A stretch of 64,000 nt of DNA from an uncultured Flavobacteriaceae bacterium (GCA_947502635.1 CANNAN010000009.1:159064-223063); one strand, 5' to 3'. Shown: positions 43,605 through 54,430, counted from the first letter of the stretch. The notes: generated by a model not told the origin, from the letters alone. Made by a program: numbers and translations.

Positions 43605-46600
43605 TTATTTATTTTCTCTACCTGAAGGAACATTCATTATTTCAAGCATATTAACTATAACCTTATGCGTAATCGCCTCTTCGTTTATTATTTGATTAGT
43701 GATTTCAGCATGATACTTTGTACCTAAATAATCTCCAGCAGCTATTCCTAGAGAAGCCTGAGGAGGAACAATAAGTCCCCAGGCATTTAAATAATGTCCA
43801 TATCTTCTTTGTTTATTTGAAATGCTATTATCTACTCTATAATCATATTCAATACTAGCTGAAGTATATAGAGCTATTCCATAACCTAAACCTCTTAGAC
43901 CCATTTTTACTTTAGGAGTTGCTTTCTTGTCTAAAGAAAACAAAGTTCTATTAGTATTTAAAGGATTAGAGAATAAATCTCTTTTTAGACTGAATTGCTT
44001 AGTTTGAATATTCATATAATCAAGAGCACTTGAAGAACTAAAAGCCGCAGCTGAAAAAAATAGTCCTTCTCTACTTGGGTTTGATGCTGTAGCATTAATA
44101 ACAACCGCATCTAATTGTTGAACATTCCCCAAAAAAGAAGTGTCTGTATTTCCTTGACCTATCCATGCACTATTATCTTGACTCCATGCCCAAGTACCAT
44201 CTTGATCACTCCAAATATGACCATCTCCAAATCCATGCTCAGTCGGAGGCTCTTCTGTACTTCCGCCTGTCGGATCTATTCTAGAAATTGGATTATTACC
44301 CATTCCAAGATATGGTGAAGCAAACTCACCCATCGGGTCAGTAGTCAACCACCTACCAATACGACTATCCCATAAACGTAATTGAAAAGCTTCCTTCCCA
44401 GTCTCAATATCTTTTTCCTGTCCTTGGTACTTATAACGGTAGCTATTAGGCCCATTATCACGCCCTGGCATCGGCATCCCAAAAGGATAGTAATCTGTTG
44501 CTACTAATGCTGTAGCACTATTAGTACCATCATCTCGTTTAACCACTGCTCTTACATTCCCTAAATGGTCTGTAAGTTGGTACACACTATGACCGCCCGT
44601 TGGATAGTATACACCTAAACGACTTGCACCGTAAATAGTGTGCTCCTTTAAAACTGGTTGATGCCCATTAAAAATTTCACTTCTATAAATAGCTAAGGCA
44701 GTACCTGCTGCATCTCGTACATAATGAGTTTTCACAAATAATATATTTTGTCCATTTGGATTTGAATAACTCTCCTTTCTTATACGGTGCCCCTTATCAT
44801 TATAAAAGAACTTAACCCGTGTCTCATTATCCTTTTTAACTTCGGTAACCAAACCACTGGCATTGTAAATATACTCAATATTTTCTTCATCATTTTTTAC
44901 CAGTTGTCCTATCTTATTATATTCGTAGTTATTTTCATCTTGGTCTCCAATATCTTTACCTGCTAAAACCTCTCCTGCGGCATCATCTACCCGTAATAAC
45001 TGGTTGGGCTTTTGGGGATCATAATTATAACTTAATTGATCCATAGCATTGTTACTAGCTCCGTCCTTATTTCGATTTAGGGTTCTTATATTGCCATTGG
45101 CATCATAGGTAATATCGAATACATTATATTCTCTTGATTGAAAATCTGTGGCTGTTCCTGTTACTATTTTTGCTGTAACTTCTTCTCCCGCAACTGGTTT
45201 TGCATAAAACCCTGGGGTAAAAGTGATACTATTTGTGGCTTTAAAGTTTTTGGTCGTATTCTCATAGATTTCGCTATCTATAATATTGATGGTACTACCA
45301 TCTCCTGATGTGTTTGCATACTGCCCATAAACAGCGTCTGTTAACCAGTTATTTTTATTGTAATAATAACTGTAGGTTTGTTGTGTATTTGCAAAACTCT
45401 CATTATTCCAGCGTATCCCTTTTATATTGCCATTAAATTGGTCTTTTCCATAACTCTGGGTATTTATATTACTCCGTTCAGAACGGCTGTAATCCTTATT
45501 ATGGTAATCTATTTGCATCCCAAATAAATCGTTGCTATCGCCTCCTGGGTCACTAGACTGAGTTAAACTAGGGTGGTTGATACTTTTTAATTGTCCGTTT
45601 AAATTATACACGTAATCGATACCCTGTAATGGTGCCCCTGTATTGTTTAAAGGAGCTATTTCTAATCGTTTTAAAGTGCCTGTTTCATTGTATTTATAAT
45701 TAGCATGGGTTGTGAAGCTAGAACCATTTGTTGATGTTTCTACTTTTATTAAGCTGTCGTCTACAGAATCGTAAGTATAACGGTGCACAAAACGTTCACT
45801 TGATACATTCTTTTGGTAATCGACTTCGGTTACGGCACCTGTAATCTGATCGTATTTATAATCTATGGTTTTAATATTTTGTGCCCCTGTACCCAAACCA
45901 GGGATGTTTTGCACGATCCATTTTACACGTCCATACACATCGTAACTATAATAGGTTGTGGTATGATCGTTTTCTGTTTTTGCTACATTTCCTGCTAAAA
46001 AAGAAGGTTTCCCATAACTGTTATGTACACCATTTAAAACGGCAAGATCTGCACTACTTAGAGCATCATAAGTTGTGAATTGTTGTTCGCTACAACTTGC
46101 ATCTGGCAAGCCATCTTCATCATTTGAGGTAGCAGGGTTATCTACATTATCTACAATGTTGTCGGCATTAGCAAAAGTAATGGATCCTTCATTAAACACT
46201 CCACTTTCTATTGGTCTACCTAACGCATCGTAATTCGTATAAGAGAACTCCGTATTTTCCAATTGCTTAGAGTTTTGCGAAAATCGTATTTGGCCATCCT
46301 TACGGTATTTAAAATTTGCGGTTCCTTCATCAGGACTCGTGGTACTTAATAATTGCCCCAATGCATTGTAACTATAAGTAGTCACTGGTTTTTGCCCTTT
46401 GGTATTGCCTATGGGTTGGTAGGTCGCCGTTAAGCGTCCTACCTCATCATATTCGTTTAAACTGTAGTCATAATAGTTTTCTTTGCCTCTAATAACAATT
46501 GGTGTTGATGTACCACTATAAACATCCATATTGGTTACAGATACTCTATAAAAACCACTGGGTAATGTATGTACATCTGCAGTAACCACCTCTTCTGTAA

Positions 46601-48020
46601 CTAAATCGTAAACCTCTGTATGAATACCAAATTGCCCATTATTGATAAAACCTGTAGTACCACTAGGCACATGTACATCTACAAAGCCTTGTTCTCCTAT
46701 AGTTATATAGGTATCACGAACTTCTGCACCTCCTACTCGTGCCACTGCTAAGGTCTTGCCATCTGTATCTGTAAATGCTACCACTTCGTCTCCATGTACA
46801 TCTCTACTTATGGTTTTTATAATTTTTCTATCTGAGGTTACTTTATAACTTGGATCGTTAAAGGCACCTTCTCTGGTAAGCTCATCGCCTGCTGGCATAG
46901 AAAAGGTATGACCTTGTATCCAAGTATCGGGTGTGCTATTATTATTATCGGCATCTACTTTATTGCCCCCTATAGTTTTTATAGCTGCTCCTGGATTAAG
47001 CTCGCTATATATCGTTCTCGAAAACGGATAGTCTGTAGCATCCTGATAACTGTCTCCTTTTGGTCTTGGATCATTAGGATTACTGGTATCTGTTTCGTTA
47101 TATTCACTATAATAATAGCCCAATGTATTTGCTCCTTTTCCTATTGGTGTTGGGTTTTCTGGGTTTGTTTCAAAATCGTTTGCATTGTATGGACTGTCGT
47201 TTTCGTTTTGTACAAATCCTGAGGCATATTCAAACCCTCCAGAGTCTCTTACTGGTGCACTTAAAGTGTTTAATGCAGGCCTACCTTGGGTGTCGTACAT
47301 GGTTTGGGTCGCCCATGTTCTACCTGTTTTTACATCTAGGGTTTGTGATTGTATTGGTTTCCCTAATTCATCAAAATAGGCTTTTGAACTGGCTTTTAGG
47401 TTCCCATTAATATCATACCCCTTACTGGATATCCAATTTCGGTTTTCTGGTACAACGCCTACTGGACAGCCATTGTTTGATGCAGGTCCTGATTCAAAAG
47501 AGCAATAGTCATCTGTTGTACTGGTTACCCAATTCCCTGAGGGCTGCGACGCACTTATTTGTGATGTTATTGGTTGATTTCTAAGCCCATCACCGTCTGA
47601 ATCTAGATACCATAAAGTTTGTGTTGAAGTTAGTTGCGTTACTACAAAACTCCCTATACCACTTCCTGTTGATCCATCATAAACCACAAATGGAGGAAAT
47701 GTAGAACGCGATGCTCCTGTGATATTTGCTGGTGCTGACACAGTAATTGTATTATCATTCAATGACATGGTTGCTGTCAACCAACTATGAGAATCATTTG
47801 GTCCTGGTGGGGGTGGTGCTAAGAAAAGCGGACAATTGGTACCTGTAGTAGTAGTAAAGCCAAGAACTACAGTGCCTCCATCGGCTGGTATTTCAATACC
47901 TGTTGAATTCTGATTATTGTTATTAAAAGTAATGGTGCATTGTGCTAATCCTTTTAAGCTACTAATCATTACTATGAAAAGTAACACCATTTTGTATGTA
48001 ATTGCTTTGTTTTTTTTCAT
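43605..48020 (-). CDS. Rhs/YD-repeat protein with variable C-terminal extension
   Basis: A 1471-residue secreted protein: signal peptide (1-26), a BACON-like N-terminal domain (about 27-135), a DUF6443-like segment (RNWISSKGYDINGNLKASSK), then many YD repeats (YDTQGRPALNT, YDVYGRVKWIV, YDANGNIRTLNR). The Rhs core ends with DHLGNVRAV, YYPFGMPMPG, RYKYQGQEKD and GRWLTTDPMGEFASPYLGMGNNPISRIDPTGG. A 218-residue non-repeat tail follows from about residue 1254, as in polymorphic toxins, but no catalytic motif is recognised. It follows its partner gene by 2 bases. Confidence 0.9.
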   Translation of the reverse strand: MKKNKAITYKMVLLFIVMISSLKGLAQCTITFNNNNQNSTGIEIPADGGTVVLGFTTTTGTNCPLFLAPPPPGPNDSHSWLTATMSLNDNTITVSAPANITGASRSTFPPFVVYDGSTGSGIGSFVVTQLTSTQTLWYLDSDGDGLRNQPITSQISASQPSGNWVTSTTDDYCSFESGPASNNGCPVGVVPENRNWISSKGYDINGNLKASSKAYFDELGKPIQSQTLDVKTGRTWATQTMYDTQGRPALNTLSAPVRDSGGFEYASGFVQNENDSPYNANDFETNPENPTPIGKGANTLGYYYSEYNETDTSNPNDPRPKGDSYQDATDYPFSRTIYSELNPGAAIKTIGGNKVDADNNNSTPDTWIQGHTFSMPAGDELTREGAFNDPSYKVTSDRKIIKTISRDVHGDEVVAFTDTDGKTLAVARVGGAEVRDTYITIGEQGFVDVHVPSGTTGFINNGQFGIHTEVYDLVTEEVVTADVHTLPSGFYRVSVTNMDVYSGTSTPIVIRGKENYYDYSLNEYDEVGRLTATYQPIGNTKGQKPVTTYSYNALGQLLSTTSPDEGTANFKYRKDGQIRFSQNSKQLENTEFSYTNYDALGRPIESGVFNEGSITFANADNIVDNVDNPATSNDEDGLPDASCSEQQFTTYDALSSADLAVLNGVHNSYGKPSFLAGNVAKTENDHTTTYYSYDVYGRVKWIVQNIPGLGTGAQNIKTIDYKYDQITGAVTEVDYQKNVSSERFVHRYTYDSVDDSLIKVETSTNGSSFTTHANYKYNETGTLKRLEIAPLNNTGAPLQGIDYVYNLNGQLKSINHPSLTQSSDPGGDSNDLFGMQIDYHNKDYSRSERSNINTQSYGKDQFNGNIKGIRWNNESFANTQQTYSYYYNKNNWLTDAVYGQYANTSGDGSTINIIDSEIYENTTKNFKATNSITFTPGFYAKPVAGEEVTAKIVTGTATDFQSREYNVFDITYDANGNIRTLNRNKDGASNNAMDQLSYNYDPQKPNQLLRVDDAAGEVLAGKDIGDQDENNYEYNKIGQLVKNDEENIEYIYNASGLVTEVKKDNETRVKFFYNDKGHRIRKESYSNPNGQNILFVKTHYVRDAAGTALAIYRSEIFNGHQPVLKEHTIYGASRLGVYYPTGGHSVYQLTDHLGNVRAVVKRDDGTNSATALVATDYYPFGMPMPGRDNGPNSYRYKYQGQEKDIETGKEAFQLRLWDSRIGRWLTTDPMGEFASPYLGMGNNPISRIDPTGGSTEEPPTEHGFGDGHIWSDQDGTWAWSQDNSAWIGQGNTDTSFLGNVQQLDAVVINATASNPSREGLFFSAAAFSSSSALDYMNIQTKQFSLKRDLFSNPLNTNRTLFSLDKKATPKVKMGLRGLGYGIALYTSASIEYDYRVDNSISNKQRRYGHYLNAWGLIVPPQASLGIAAGDYLGTKYHAEITNQIINEEAITHKVIVNMLEIMNVPSGRENK

Positions 48021-48022
48021 GA

Positions 48023-51000
48023 TTAGTTGTTGTAATTAAATTTATAATTGTATTGATTTTCGCTTACAGCTTTAAAGCCTCCTGTACCTACACCATTAAA
48101 ATCCTCTACTTCTGTATAGGTTTTTATAAGCCTACCTGCTGCATCATATTCAAACTTACTCGCTAAACCGTTGTCCCCTATAATATACCATAGCTCATCC
48201 CATTCATTATACACATAACTGGTCATGAAGGAACTTACTGGATACAGACGGAAGTCATCAAAACGTATTTTGCCTGATGCTGAAGTAACATATACTGTTT
48301 CAGGCCCTGTACTAAGTTCTTCGTAATGATTCAATTGTACCCATTCACCAGCGAATACTTTTTCTCCATTAAAAGGTCTTGAAACGCCATTTATGTGAAC
48401 TCTTGCATTACCATAATTATCAGTTCTTACCCAAACAGATACTTTAAATTTGGCCTTTGATTCTATTCGATCATTATTACTTGGAAGATTTACTTCAAAC
48501 CCCTTTAAATTAGTATTAATAATAATTGAGTAAAAACCAGTATGGGCATATAAATCACTTTGAGTAGATGCTCTCACTTGACCATCAAAATAAGTTTCAC
48601 TATCATCTGCATAATATTCTGCGCCGCTATAATACATATCTGTATATGCTGCATTACTAACAGTTAATACTTTACTTTCATCATCACAAGTTTTTGTAGA
48701 GACATAATTTTCGTTGATATCTTCTATTTCTAAAATTCGAGAAAAGTCATCATACATAGTAATTTCTGATAGTTTTTGCCAACCCTCTGCTTGCGTGACA
48801 TTCTCTCCATTCCAATTAAATGATGTAAAGTTCTGGTAGCTTCCATCATCATTTAAATTGCCTTTCCAAGCAAAGCTCTTATATTTACGCCAAATATCTG
48901 AACCCCAATCTTTCCATGTCTCTATTTCAGCATTATATAATTTCCAATCCCCTATAGAAGATGTTCTAAAATAAGATAATGTTTCGGCCTCTTGACTTAA
49001 CATATTTTTATTCTCTATATTATCAGCTTTACTACCCATTTCTGCGTATTTTCTAAAAGCAGGTTCACCAATAACCTTGAGTTCAGAACCGTTACTTGAA
49101 AAAGAATAGACTTCTTTTGCTTGTCCTGAAACTGGATCGAAATTATCAAAACGCGTTGTGTAACTATAGCCGTTTTTATATTCTGTACTTGATTTTAATA
49201 AAGAGGGATATTTTATTCGAGTTGAACTATTTACATAAGATTTATATATATTCCAAGTAAGCCACGCAGGTCTTATATAACCAACTTGTTTATAAGATTG
49301 ATATGACTCTTGTACTTTACCCAGATTATTTGGTAATTCTTCTGGTTGATAATACTCATTGATTAACTTACTTGATAACTGATTTTTAGAATTAAAATTA
49401 CTAACGGACAATAATTGACCTATACTATTTAAGTTGTCCTTAATCTCAAAAGCAGCAATAGAAATAAATCCTTCAGGAGTTCTATTTTCAATTGTTAATT
49501 CATCCTTTCTATTAACATTTAATTCATAAAACTCTCCATATTTAATCTTATCAGTAGAGCTTTGATTCATTACATTAAACTTATATAGAGTACTTCCTGT
49601 TATTTCTCCTTCATTATCAAGAGATTCGTGTTTAACATATTCATACATTGGTTTGGGTGCTGGTAATTCAAAACTATGAGGTATTTCTTTTCCAGATTCT
49701 GGAGCAAAAGGAATATAAGACACCCATCCAATTCCATCTTGATTTTCGCCATACTTATACTCAGATGTATAAATATTGATATCATCTGTAGTTGCAATGC
49801 TTTTTACACGCACGCCAGCCCCAGTATAGAATTCACTACTTAGATTTGAAGTATTAAATTTCAATTCCACACAATTTCCTTCATTATAACTTTCAGTTAT
49901 ACCACAACCTAATGGTACAACACAATTAGAATAAACATATTTAGTTTCAGTAACGATACTTGATGTGGGGTCCGCTTTTATTGTATATGTATCACTGTTC
50001 GAAGGTCTGCTAATTTCCCTAATTACTGCTTGCCCTTCATATTTATCAAATTTATATGTATGACGTTTCCTTAACCTGCTTCCAGAACCGACATCAGAAT
50101 CATAGGCTATATCATAACTATATGATATATTTAAATCGATTATATCATTAACTTGTAGGTTTAATATGCTCTTACTAGGGAAATTTATATGACCATTAGC
50201 ATCTCTTGCTCCAATGGTTTTATCTTTATTACGTAAAACCACTTCATGAGATGTTAAGGACCTATATTCATTAGGTTCATAATCTACTAAAACTTTTCCT
50301 CCAGTAGGTGTTACTATTTCATTTAATGACCAAATCTCTGGTTTTAAAAAATTATAGCCCCAATCATCTTTATTATTATCATTATAAATATATTCTGTAT
50401 CATCAATGTCATTGATATAACTGAATTTATATGGCGGCATAACTCTTGTTCCTTGCTTACCATCAAAGTACACGCCAGTAAGTGTTAACCTACCTTCAGT
50501 TGACACACCTGTATATGGAGTACCTTTAACTAAAACATTATCACCAGTATTAGTATGCTCAAAACAAATTACTTTAATTGCATTATCTTTTACCTCTTGC
50601 CAATTATCTGTCCAATCAAATACATTACTTTTTAAACTATAGTTTGCTATCCTTGTAGATGAAGAAATTGGATCAACTAAGTCCCTGTCCCATGGAAAAT
50701 TAATTTCTACATTATCAGAGCCTTCATTTCCTCCTATACTTTTATTAGCTACATCATGTTCATTTTTAACTAAAATTATTTTATCTAATCGTAGAGTCTT
50801 ATGTTGCGGAATTGTGAATCTTTCAACATAATCATTTCCTGTTTGTTTTTCTTCATGCTTATGATCTACAGACCAATATTGCCAATAAGGAGAGCGCGCA
50901 TCTTCTCTTTCATTTTTAAGAAACAAAGCTGTATGTGTTCTCGTTTTTACACGATCTAAAAAATATTGTTGTTTTACTCCTCTAATCCAGGTTTTAATAT

Positions 51001-52963
51001 CAGGGTCATTTTCATCAATATGGTATTCTTTACCATAAGGTCTTTGCCATACGAAGGCATCATCCCATAATCCATATTCAAAACCTACCCAATACCCTAA
51101 ATCTCCTTCATCAGCAACCCCATTTCCATTATCAATAAAATCTGGACCAGTTATTGCTGTTAAAAACCAATGTGTTGCATAAGGTTCTAATTCACGCTTT
51201 TCTAAATAAGCCTTATATTCTGGTTCTCCTTTATGAATACTGGACATACCATAAGTTCTAGACACTTTTTCATAATTGTAAACGGGTAAACTATAATGAT
51301 ATGTTTTACCATCAGCTGCTGTAATTTTATATGCTCCTATACCATATAACGGATATTTTGATCTATCAAAACCCGTGGCTCCAGATAATAAGAGACCTTC
51401 GTTTGTTATTCTTGAACTATTTAAGATTTCATCATTTGTATAATACTCAATATGTTTTGAGCGTTTTAAATGTTCTATGTTTTGATCATTAACACCATGT
51501 GAATATGTCTTTAATGGATTAAATAATTCAGTATAACTAATGTCATTTATATCATGAAAAGTAGCTTTACTAGTTGAGAAGTATGAGCTAATTTCGTTAT
51601 CAAAATAAAACTGAGGTTTGTTTGTAAATTCTAAATATTCATCATAATCCCCTCTTAAATTATATATTGTATTAATTACATATCTTTTAGTATAACTAGA
51701 ACCCTCAACAATCCCATTTTGTTTATTTACTCCTTTCAAACTTCCATTATCGGTCAATTTAGCATGAATAGTTCCTGATAGCCCTTGCGATTGCACATTA
51801 AACTTATCATAATTAGGGAATACTGGATTATTGTGAGTAACATTATATTCGCTATTGAGCAGGTTACTTTGTTCTAATGGAATTTCATAAATGTCCATAT
51901 ACTCTCTTCTAGTAGTTAAAGTAGGCCCGGCTATATTATTAGGTGCTTTATCAAAATGTAATGGACCAACTATCCTATCGATAGTTTTTTCAGCAGCATA
52001 ATAATCAATTTCGCGCTTACCAAAAGATAAGCTAAAAACACCTATAGGAGTGGGAACAAATAACGGAACGGTATATCCACTTTGATTAGAAGTGTATGCC
52101 CCTTGGGAAATTGTACTACTATAACTTGAGTTAGGCCCTAAGCCTACTCCACCAGATGCCCAACCTTTATTATTAGAAGTACTGAAAGAAAGGGATAAAC
52201 CTACTCCTTCAGAAGATAAGTTAAATCCTAGTGAGCCAGCAGATCCACTTGTACTTCCAGAAGAAAATACTATGGAAGTAGACCCATCTGATGAAGCCCC
52301 TATTCTAAATCCAGCTTCATTACTAACGATCCCTACACTAGTACTTATTGTTCCATTAGTAGAGGCCGATATTCCTAAAGAAAGACCTGACTGACTTGTA
52401 TACCCAGCCCCAAGACTGCCTCCATTAGTTCCAACTGAAGCATTTATTCCTAAGCCACCACCAAACCCAAGTCCAATACTTACACTTCCTCCTAAGCTTT
52501 GATGGCTTCCCCAAGAAAAATTCAGCCCCATACTTGGCCCACCAAAGCTTGAATAACTTACACCAATTTCTGACATCGTTCGTGTTTCGCCTTCATCATA
52601 AAAGTATTCATCTATACGTGCATAGTTATAATCGTCTGGATAACCATTTACACTTCTATTAATAGCCCCTGTATTAATATTCCAACCCAAACCTACCCAA
52701 GACGCTTCCTGATCCATGGCAATACCTGCATGATAAGACAATGCAATTGGATACCCCCCCTCTGGTGATGGTACGTTTAATAGTGGTAACACATAGGTAA
52801 AATCTCCTGTTAAAAGATTCACCATATCGGTAGCATCTACAGGCTCAAAACTTGCAGCTTCGGGAGCGTTGGGTCCTTGAGCTTTTGTTGTAATAGTAAA
52901 TAAACTAAACATCAGTATTGTTAAAACAATAAGGACTCGTTTTGAAATTTTTTTGTTTATCAT
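48023..52963 (-). CDS. Giant Rhs-partner protein (SpvB/TcaC-like, RHS-associated)
   Basis: A 1646-residue secreted protein with a signal peptide (about 1-28, ending TKAQGPNAPEA). The head LLTGDFTYVLPLLNVPSPEGGYPIALSYHAG is the canonical start of Bacteroidota Rhs-partner proteins. Residues about 140-290 are Gly/Ser-rich, low-complexity repeats. The C-terminal quarter contains a carbohydrate-binding-like segment (ESKAKFKVSVWVRTDNYGNARVHI) and ends with YVYNEWDELWYIIGD, EYDAAGRLIKTY and KAVSENQYNYKFNYNN, a YD-repeat transition. It is thought to form the shell with the next protein. It is coupled to the Rhs gene by a 2-base gap. Confidence 0.85.
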   Translation of the reverse strand: MINKKISKRVLIVLTILMFSLFTITTKAQGPNAPEAASFEPVDATDMVNLLTGDFTYVLPLLNVPSPEGGYPIALSYHAGIAMDQEASWVGLGWNINTGAINRSVNGYPDDYNYARIDEYFYDEGETRTMSEIGVSYSSFGGPSMGLNFSWGSHQSLGGSVSIGLGFGGGLGINASVGTNGGSLGAGYTSQSGLSLGISASTNGTISTSVGIVSNEAGFRIGASSDGSTSIVFSSGSTSGSAGSLGFNLSSEGVGLSLSFSTSNNKGWASGGVGLGPNSSYSSTISQGAYTSNQSGYTVPLFVPTPIGVFSLSFGKREIDYYAAEKTIDRIVGPLHFDKAPNNIAGPTLTTRREYMDIYEIPLEQSNLLNSEYNVTHNNPVFPNYDKFNVQSQGLSGTIHAKLTDNGSLKGVNKQNGIVEGSSYTKRYVINTIYNLRGDYDEYLEFTNKPQFYFDNEISSYFSTSKATFHDINDISYTELFNPLKTYSHGVNDQNIEHLKRSKHIEYYTNDEILNSSRITNEGLLLSGATGFDRSKYPLYGIGAYKITAADGKTYHYSLPVYNYEKVSRTYGMSSIHKGEPEYKAYLEKRELEPYATHWFLTAITGPDFIDNGNGVADEGDLGYWVGFEYGLWDDAFVWQRPYGKEYHIDENDPDIKTWIRGVKQQYFLDRVKTRTHTALFLKNEREDARSPYWQYWSVDHKHEEKQTGNDYVERFTIPQHKTLRLDKIILVKNEHDVANKSIGGNEGSDNVEINFPWDRDLVDPISSSTRIANYSLKSNVFDWTDNWQEVKDNAIKVICFEHTNTGDNVLVKGTPYTGVSTEGRLTLTGVYFDGKQGTRVMPPYKFSYINDIDDTEYIYNDNNKDDWGYNFLKPEIWSLNEIVTPTGGKVLVDYEPNEYRSLTSHEVVLRNKDKTIGARDANGHINFPSKSILNLQVNDIIDLNISYSYDIAYDSDVGSGSRLRKRHTYKFDKYEGQAVIREISRPSNSDTYTIKADPTSSIVTETKYVYSNCVVPLGCGITESYNEGNCVELKFNTSNLSSEFYTGAGVRVKSIATTDDINIYTSEYKYGENQDGIGWVSYIPFAPESGKEIPHSFELPAPKPMYEYVKHESLDNEGEITGSTLYKFNVMNQSSTDKIKYGEFYELNVNRKDELTIENRTPEGFISIAAFEIKDNLNSIGQLLSVSNFNSKNQLSSKLINEYYQPEELPNNLGKVQESYQSYKQVGYIRPAWLTWNIYKSYVNSSTRIKYPSLLKSSTEYKNGYSYTTRFDNFDPVSGQAKEVYSFSSNGSELKVIGEPAFRKYAEMGSKADNIENKNMLSQEAETLSYFRTSSIGDWKLYNAEIETWKDWGSDIWRKYKSFAWKGNLNDDGSYQNFTSFNWNGENVTQAEGWQKLSEITMYDDFSRILEIEDINENYVSTKTCDDESKVLTVSNAAYTDMYYSGAEYYADDSETYFDGQVRASTQSDLYAHTGFYSIIINTNLKGFEVNLPSNNDRIESKAKFKVSVWVRTDNYGNARVHINGVSRPFNGEKVFAGEWVQLNHYEELSTGPETVYVTSASGKIRFDDFRLYPVSSFMTSYVYNEWDELWYIIGDNGLASKFEYDAAGRLIKTYTEVEDFNGVGTGGFKAVSENQYNYKFNYNN

Positions 52964-52987
52964 AATGGTTCTTTCTGTTTAAATAAA

Positions 52988-53011
52988 CCCTTCGACTGCG
53001 CTCAGGGTGAC
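52988..53011. repeat. Dispersed CTTCGACTGCGCTCA element
   Basis: CCCTTCGACTGCGCTCAGGGTGAC matches, in opposite orientation, the element at 9807-9832. It lies in the short gap upstream of the Rhs partner. The CCCT/AGGG ends make a small palindrome. Confidence 0.6.
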
Positions 53012-53099
53012 AAAAGGTTATAATTGTATTCGGGTTCGCTATGTAATATTTTTATTAGTACTTGACTATGGCTATGGTCTGCAACCAAACTTTTTTATC

Positions 53100-53708
53100 C
53101 TAAATATCTAGTATGGGTTCATTTATAATGTTCTTTTTCAAAATCTTAAATTTCACTTCTCCTGTATACAGTCCTAAATCTTCTATGGTGAAATTTATAT
53201 ACTCCTCTTTTAATGCTTTTTTATCTCTAGGATATACAAACATGATTGTAGTAGCTCTACTCATACCATACATACGTGGGTAAATAAAATCTGCCATTTC
53301 CAGTGTGTCTTTGCTAGGAGTGTATACATGTACTTTTTCATTCATACCAAAAGCCAATTGGTTCACCATCGCTCCAAATTCGTTTCTATTTTTTGGCGCA
53401 GTACTTAATAGCTCTTGATTGTTTATACTCATACTTAAGTTAAAGTATAAGTAGTTTTTATATTTGTTCCTTAATGTTTTTATTTCTCCCTTATTTTCCA
53501 GATCGCCCAGCTCTTGCTTTACCAATAGGTCTGTGGGGCGATATGTTAAAGTATAATCAACTCCGTTAACCGTTTTATGCTGGGTATAACCATTGGTTTC
53601 GTCTTTTATGTATTCCAATAGTGCTGTTTCGTTATCAAAGGTTTTTTGGTTGCAGCTAAAGAGGAAGAGCACCATTATTATTAATGACAAACTTCCTTGC
53701 TGTTTCAT
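53100..53708 (-). CDS. Lipoprotein of unknown function in the Rhs operon
   Basis: A 202-residue lipoprotein from ATG 53708 (signal to VLFLFSCNQ); a frame from 53759 would put 17 residues before the signal. It contains NGVDYTLTYRPTDLLVKQEL and a beta-rich C-terminal half, IMFVYPRDKKALKEEYINFTI. No domain is recognised. It lies 104 bases downstream of the Skp-like gene and 136 upstream of the Rhs partner. Confidence 0.62.
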   Translation of the reverse strand: MKQQGSLSLIIMVLFLFSCNQKTFDNETALLEYIKDETNGYTQHKTVNGVDYTLTYRPTDLLVKQELGDLENKGEIKTLRNKYKNYLYFNLSMSINNQELLSTAPKNRNEFGAMVNQLAFGMNEKVHVYTPSKDTLEMADFIYPRMYGMSRATTIMFVYPRDKKALKEEYINFTIEDLGLYTGEVKFKILKKNIINEPILDI

Positions 53709-53838
53709 TTTTTGCACTATCGGAAAGACGTTTAATATGTTACTTATCGGGTTTTTCAATTGTTACTTTGTGATTAATTTATGTGGTTTTTGTGCATATT
53801 CAATATAAAATAGTGACGCTCTAACTGACATCATGAGG

Positions 53839-53854
53839 TTCCCGCTCGCAGGAA
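53839..53854. repeat. TTCCCGCTCGCAGGAA palindrome
   Basis: A 6-bp interrupted palindrome within GAGGTTCCCGCTCGCAGGAATGG, in the gap between the lipoprotein and Skp-like genes. It is GC-richer than the flanks and of the dispersed intergenic type. Confidence 0.4.
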
Positions 53855-53863
53855 TGGCAAAAC

Positions 53864-54400
53864 TTATTTTTTGCCATCAAACTCTGCATTGAGTCCGTTT
53901 AATACATCTTGTGTTAAATCTGAGGCTTCGTCGGCATACATAATATTACCACCACCACTGGCTCCAAAAATGATTTTATGGTTGTTCTTTTTACCATATT
54001 CTTTTACATAGTCATTAATATCATTAATAACTGTTTGGGTCGATTTTTTATCTTCTTCCTGTATCTGCTTTTGTATGGCTTGTTGGTAATTATTTATTTG
54101 TTGTTGTTTATTGCTTAATAACTGCTGTTTTAGCTCTAATTCTTTTTTACTCATCTTGGAACGTTCCTTTTCATATGTTTTTAATTCCTTTTGCCAGTCG
54201 GTCATTAAGCTATCTACATTGGCATTAAGTGTTTTTGCTTTGGCTTCAAATTCTGCTTTTACAATTTTTGTGCGATTGTAACCATCTAATAGTTTATTAA
54301 CATCTACATAGACTTGTTCTGAAGAAGTTTGTAATTGAAAAAACATAAAAATACTTGCTGCTAGGGCAATTAAGGATATTGGTAATGCTAGTTTGTTCAT
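53864..54400 (-). CDS. Skp/OmpH-like periplasmic chaperone
   Basis: A 178-residue protein with an N-terminal membrane/signal segment (about 4-22) and the OmpH arrangement. A short beta strand (VYVDVNKLLDGYNRTKIVKAEF) is followed by two long coiled-coil arms (AKTLNANVDSLMTDWQKELKT and LLSNKQQQINNYQQAIQKQI), then the closing HKIIFGASGGGNIMYADEASDL. Skp holds unfolded outer-membrane and secreted proteins in the periplasm. Its place in the Rhs operon suggests a chaperone dedicated to the giant proteins. It lies 30 bases after the fibre gene. Confidence 0.85.
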   Translation of the reverse strand: MNKLALPISLIALAASIFMFFQLQTSSEQVYVDVNKLLDGYNRTKIVKAEFEAKAKTLNANVDSLMTDWQKELKTYEKERSKMSKKELELKQQLLSNKQQQINNYQQAIQKQIQEEDKKSTQTVINDINDYVKEYGKKNNHKIIFGASGGGNIMYADEASDLTQDVLNGLNAEFDGKK

Positions 54401-54430
54401 TAATTTCGTTATTGGTTTGGTCTTTATAGT

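Noticed and set aside
46908..47222. Plus-strand ORFs (also 47123-47410) opposite the Rhs gene
   Set aside because: Hydrophobic antisense frames inside a strongly conserved coding region.
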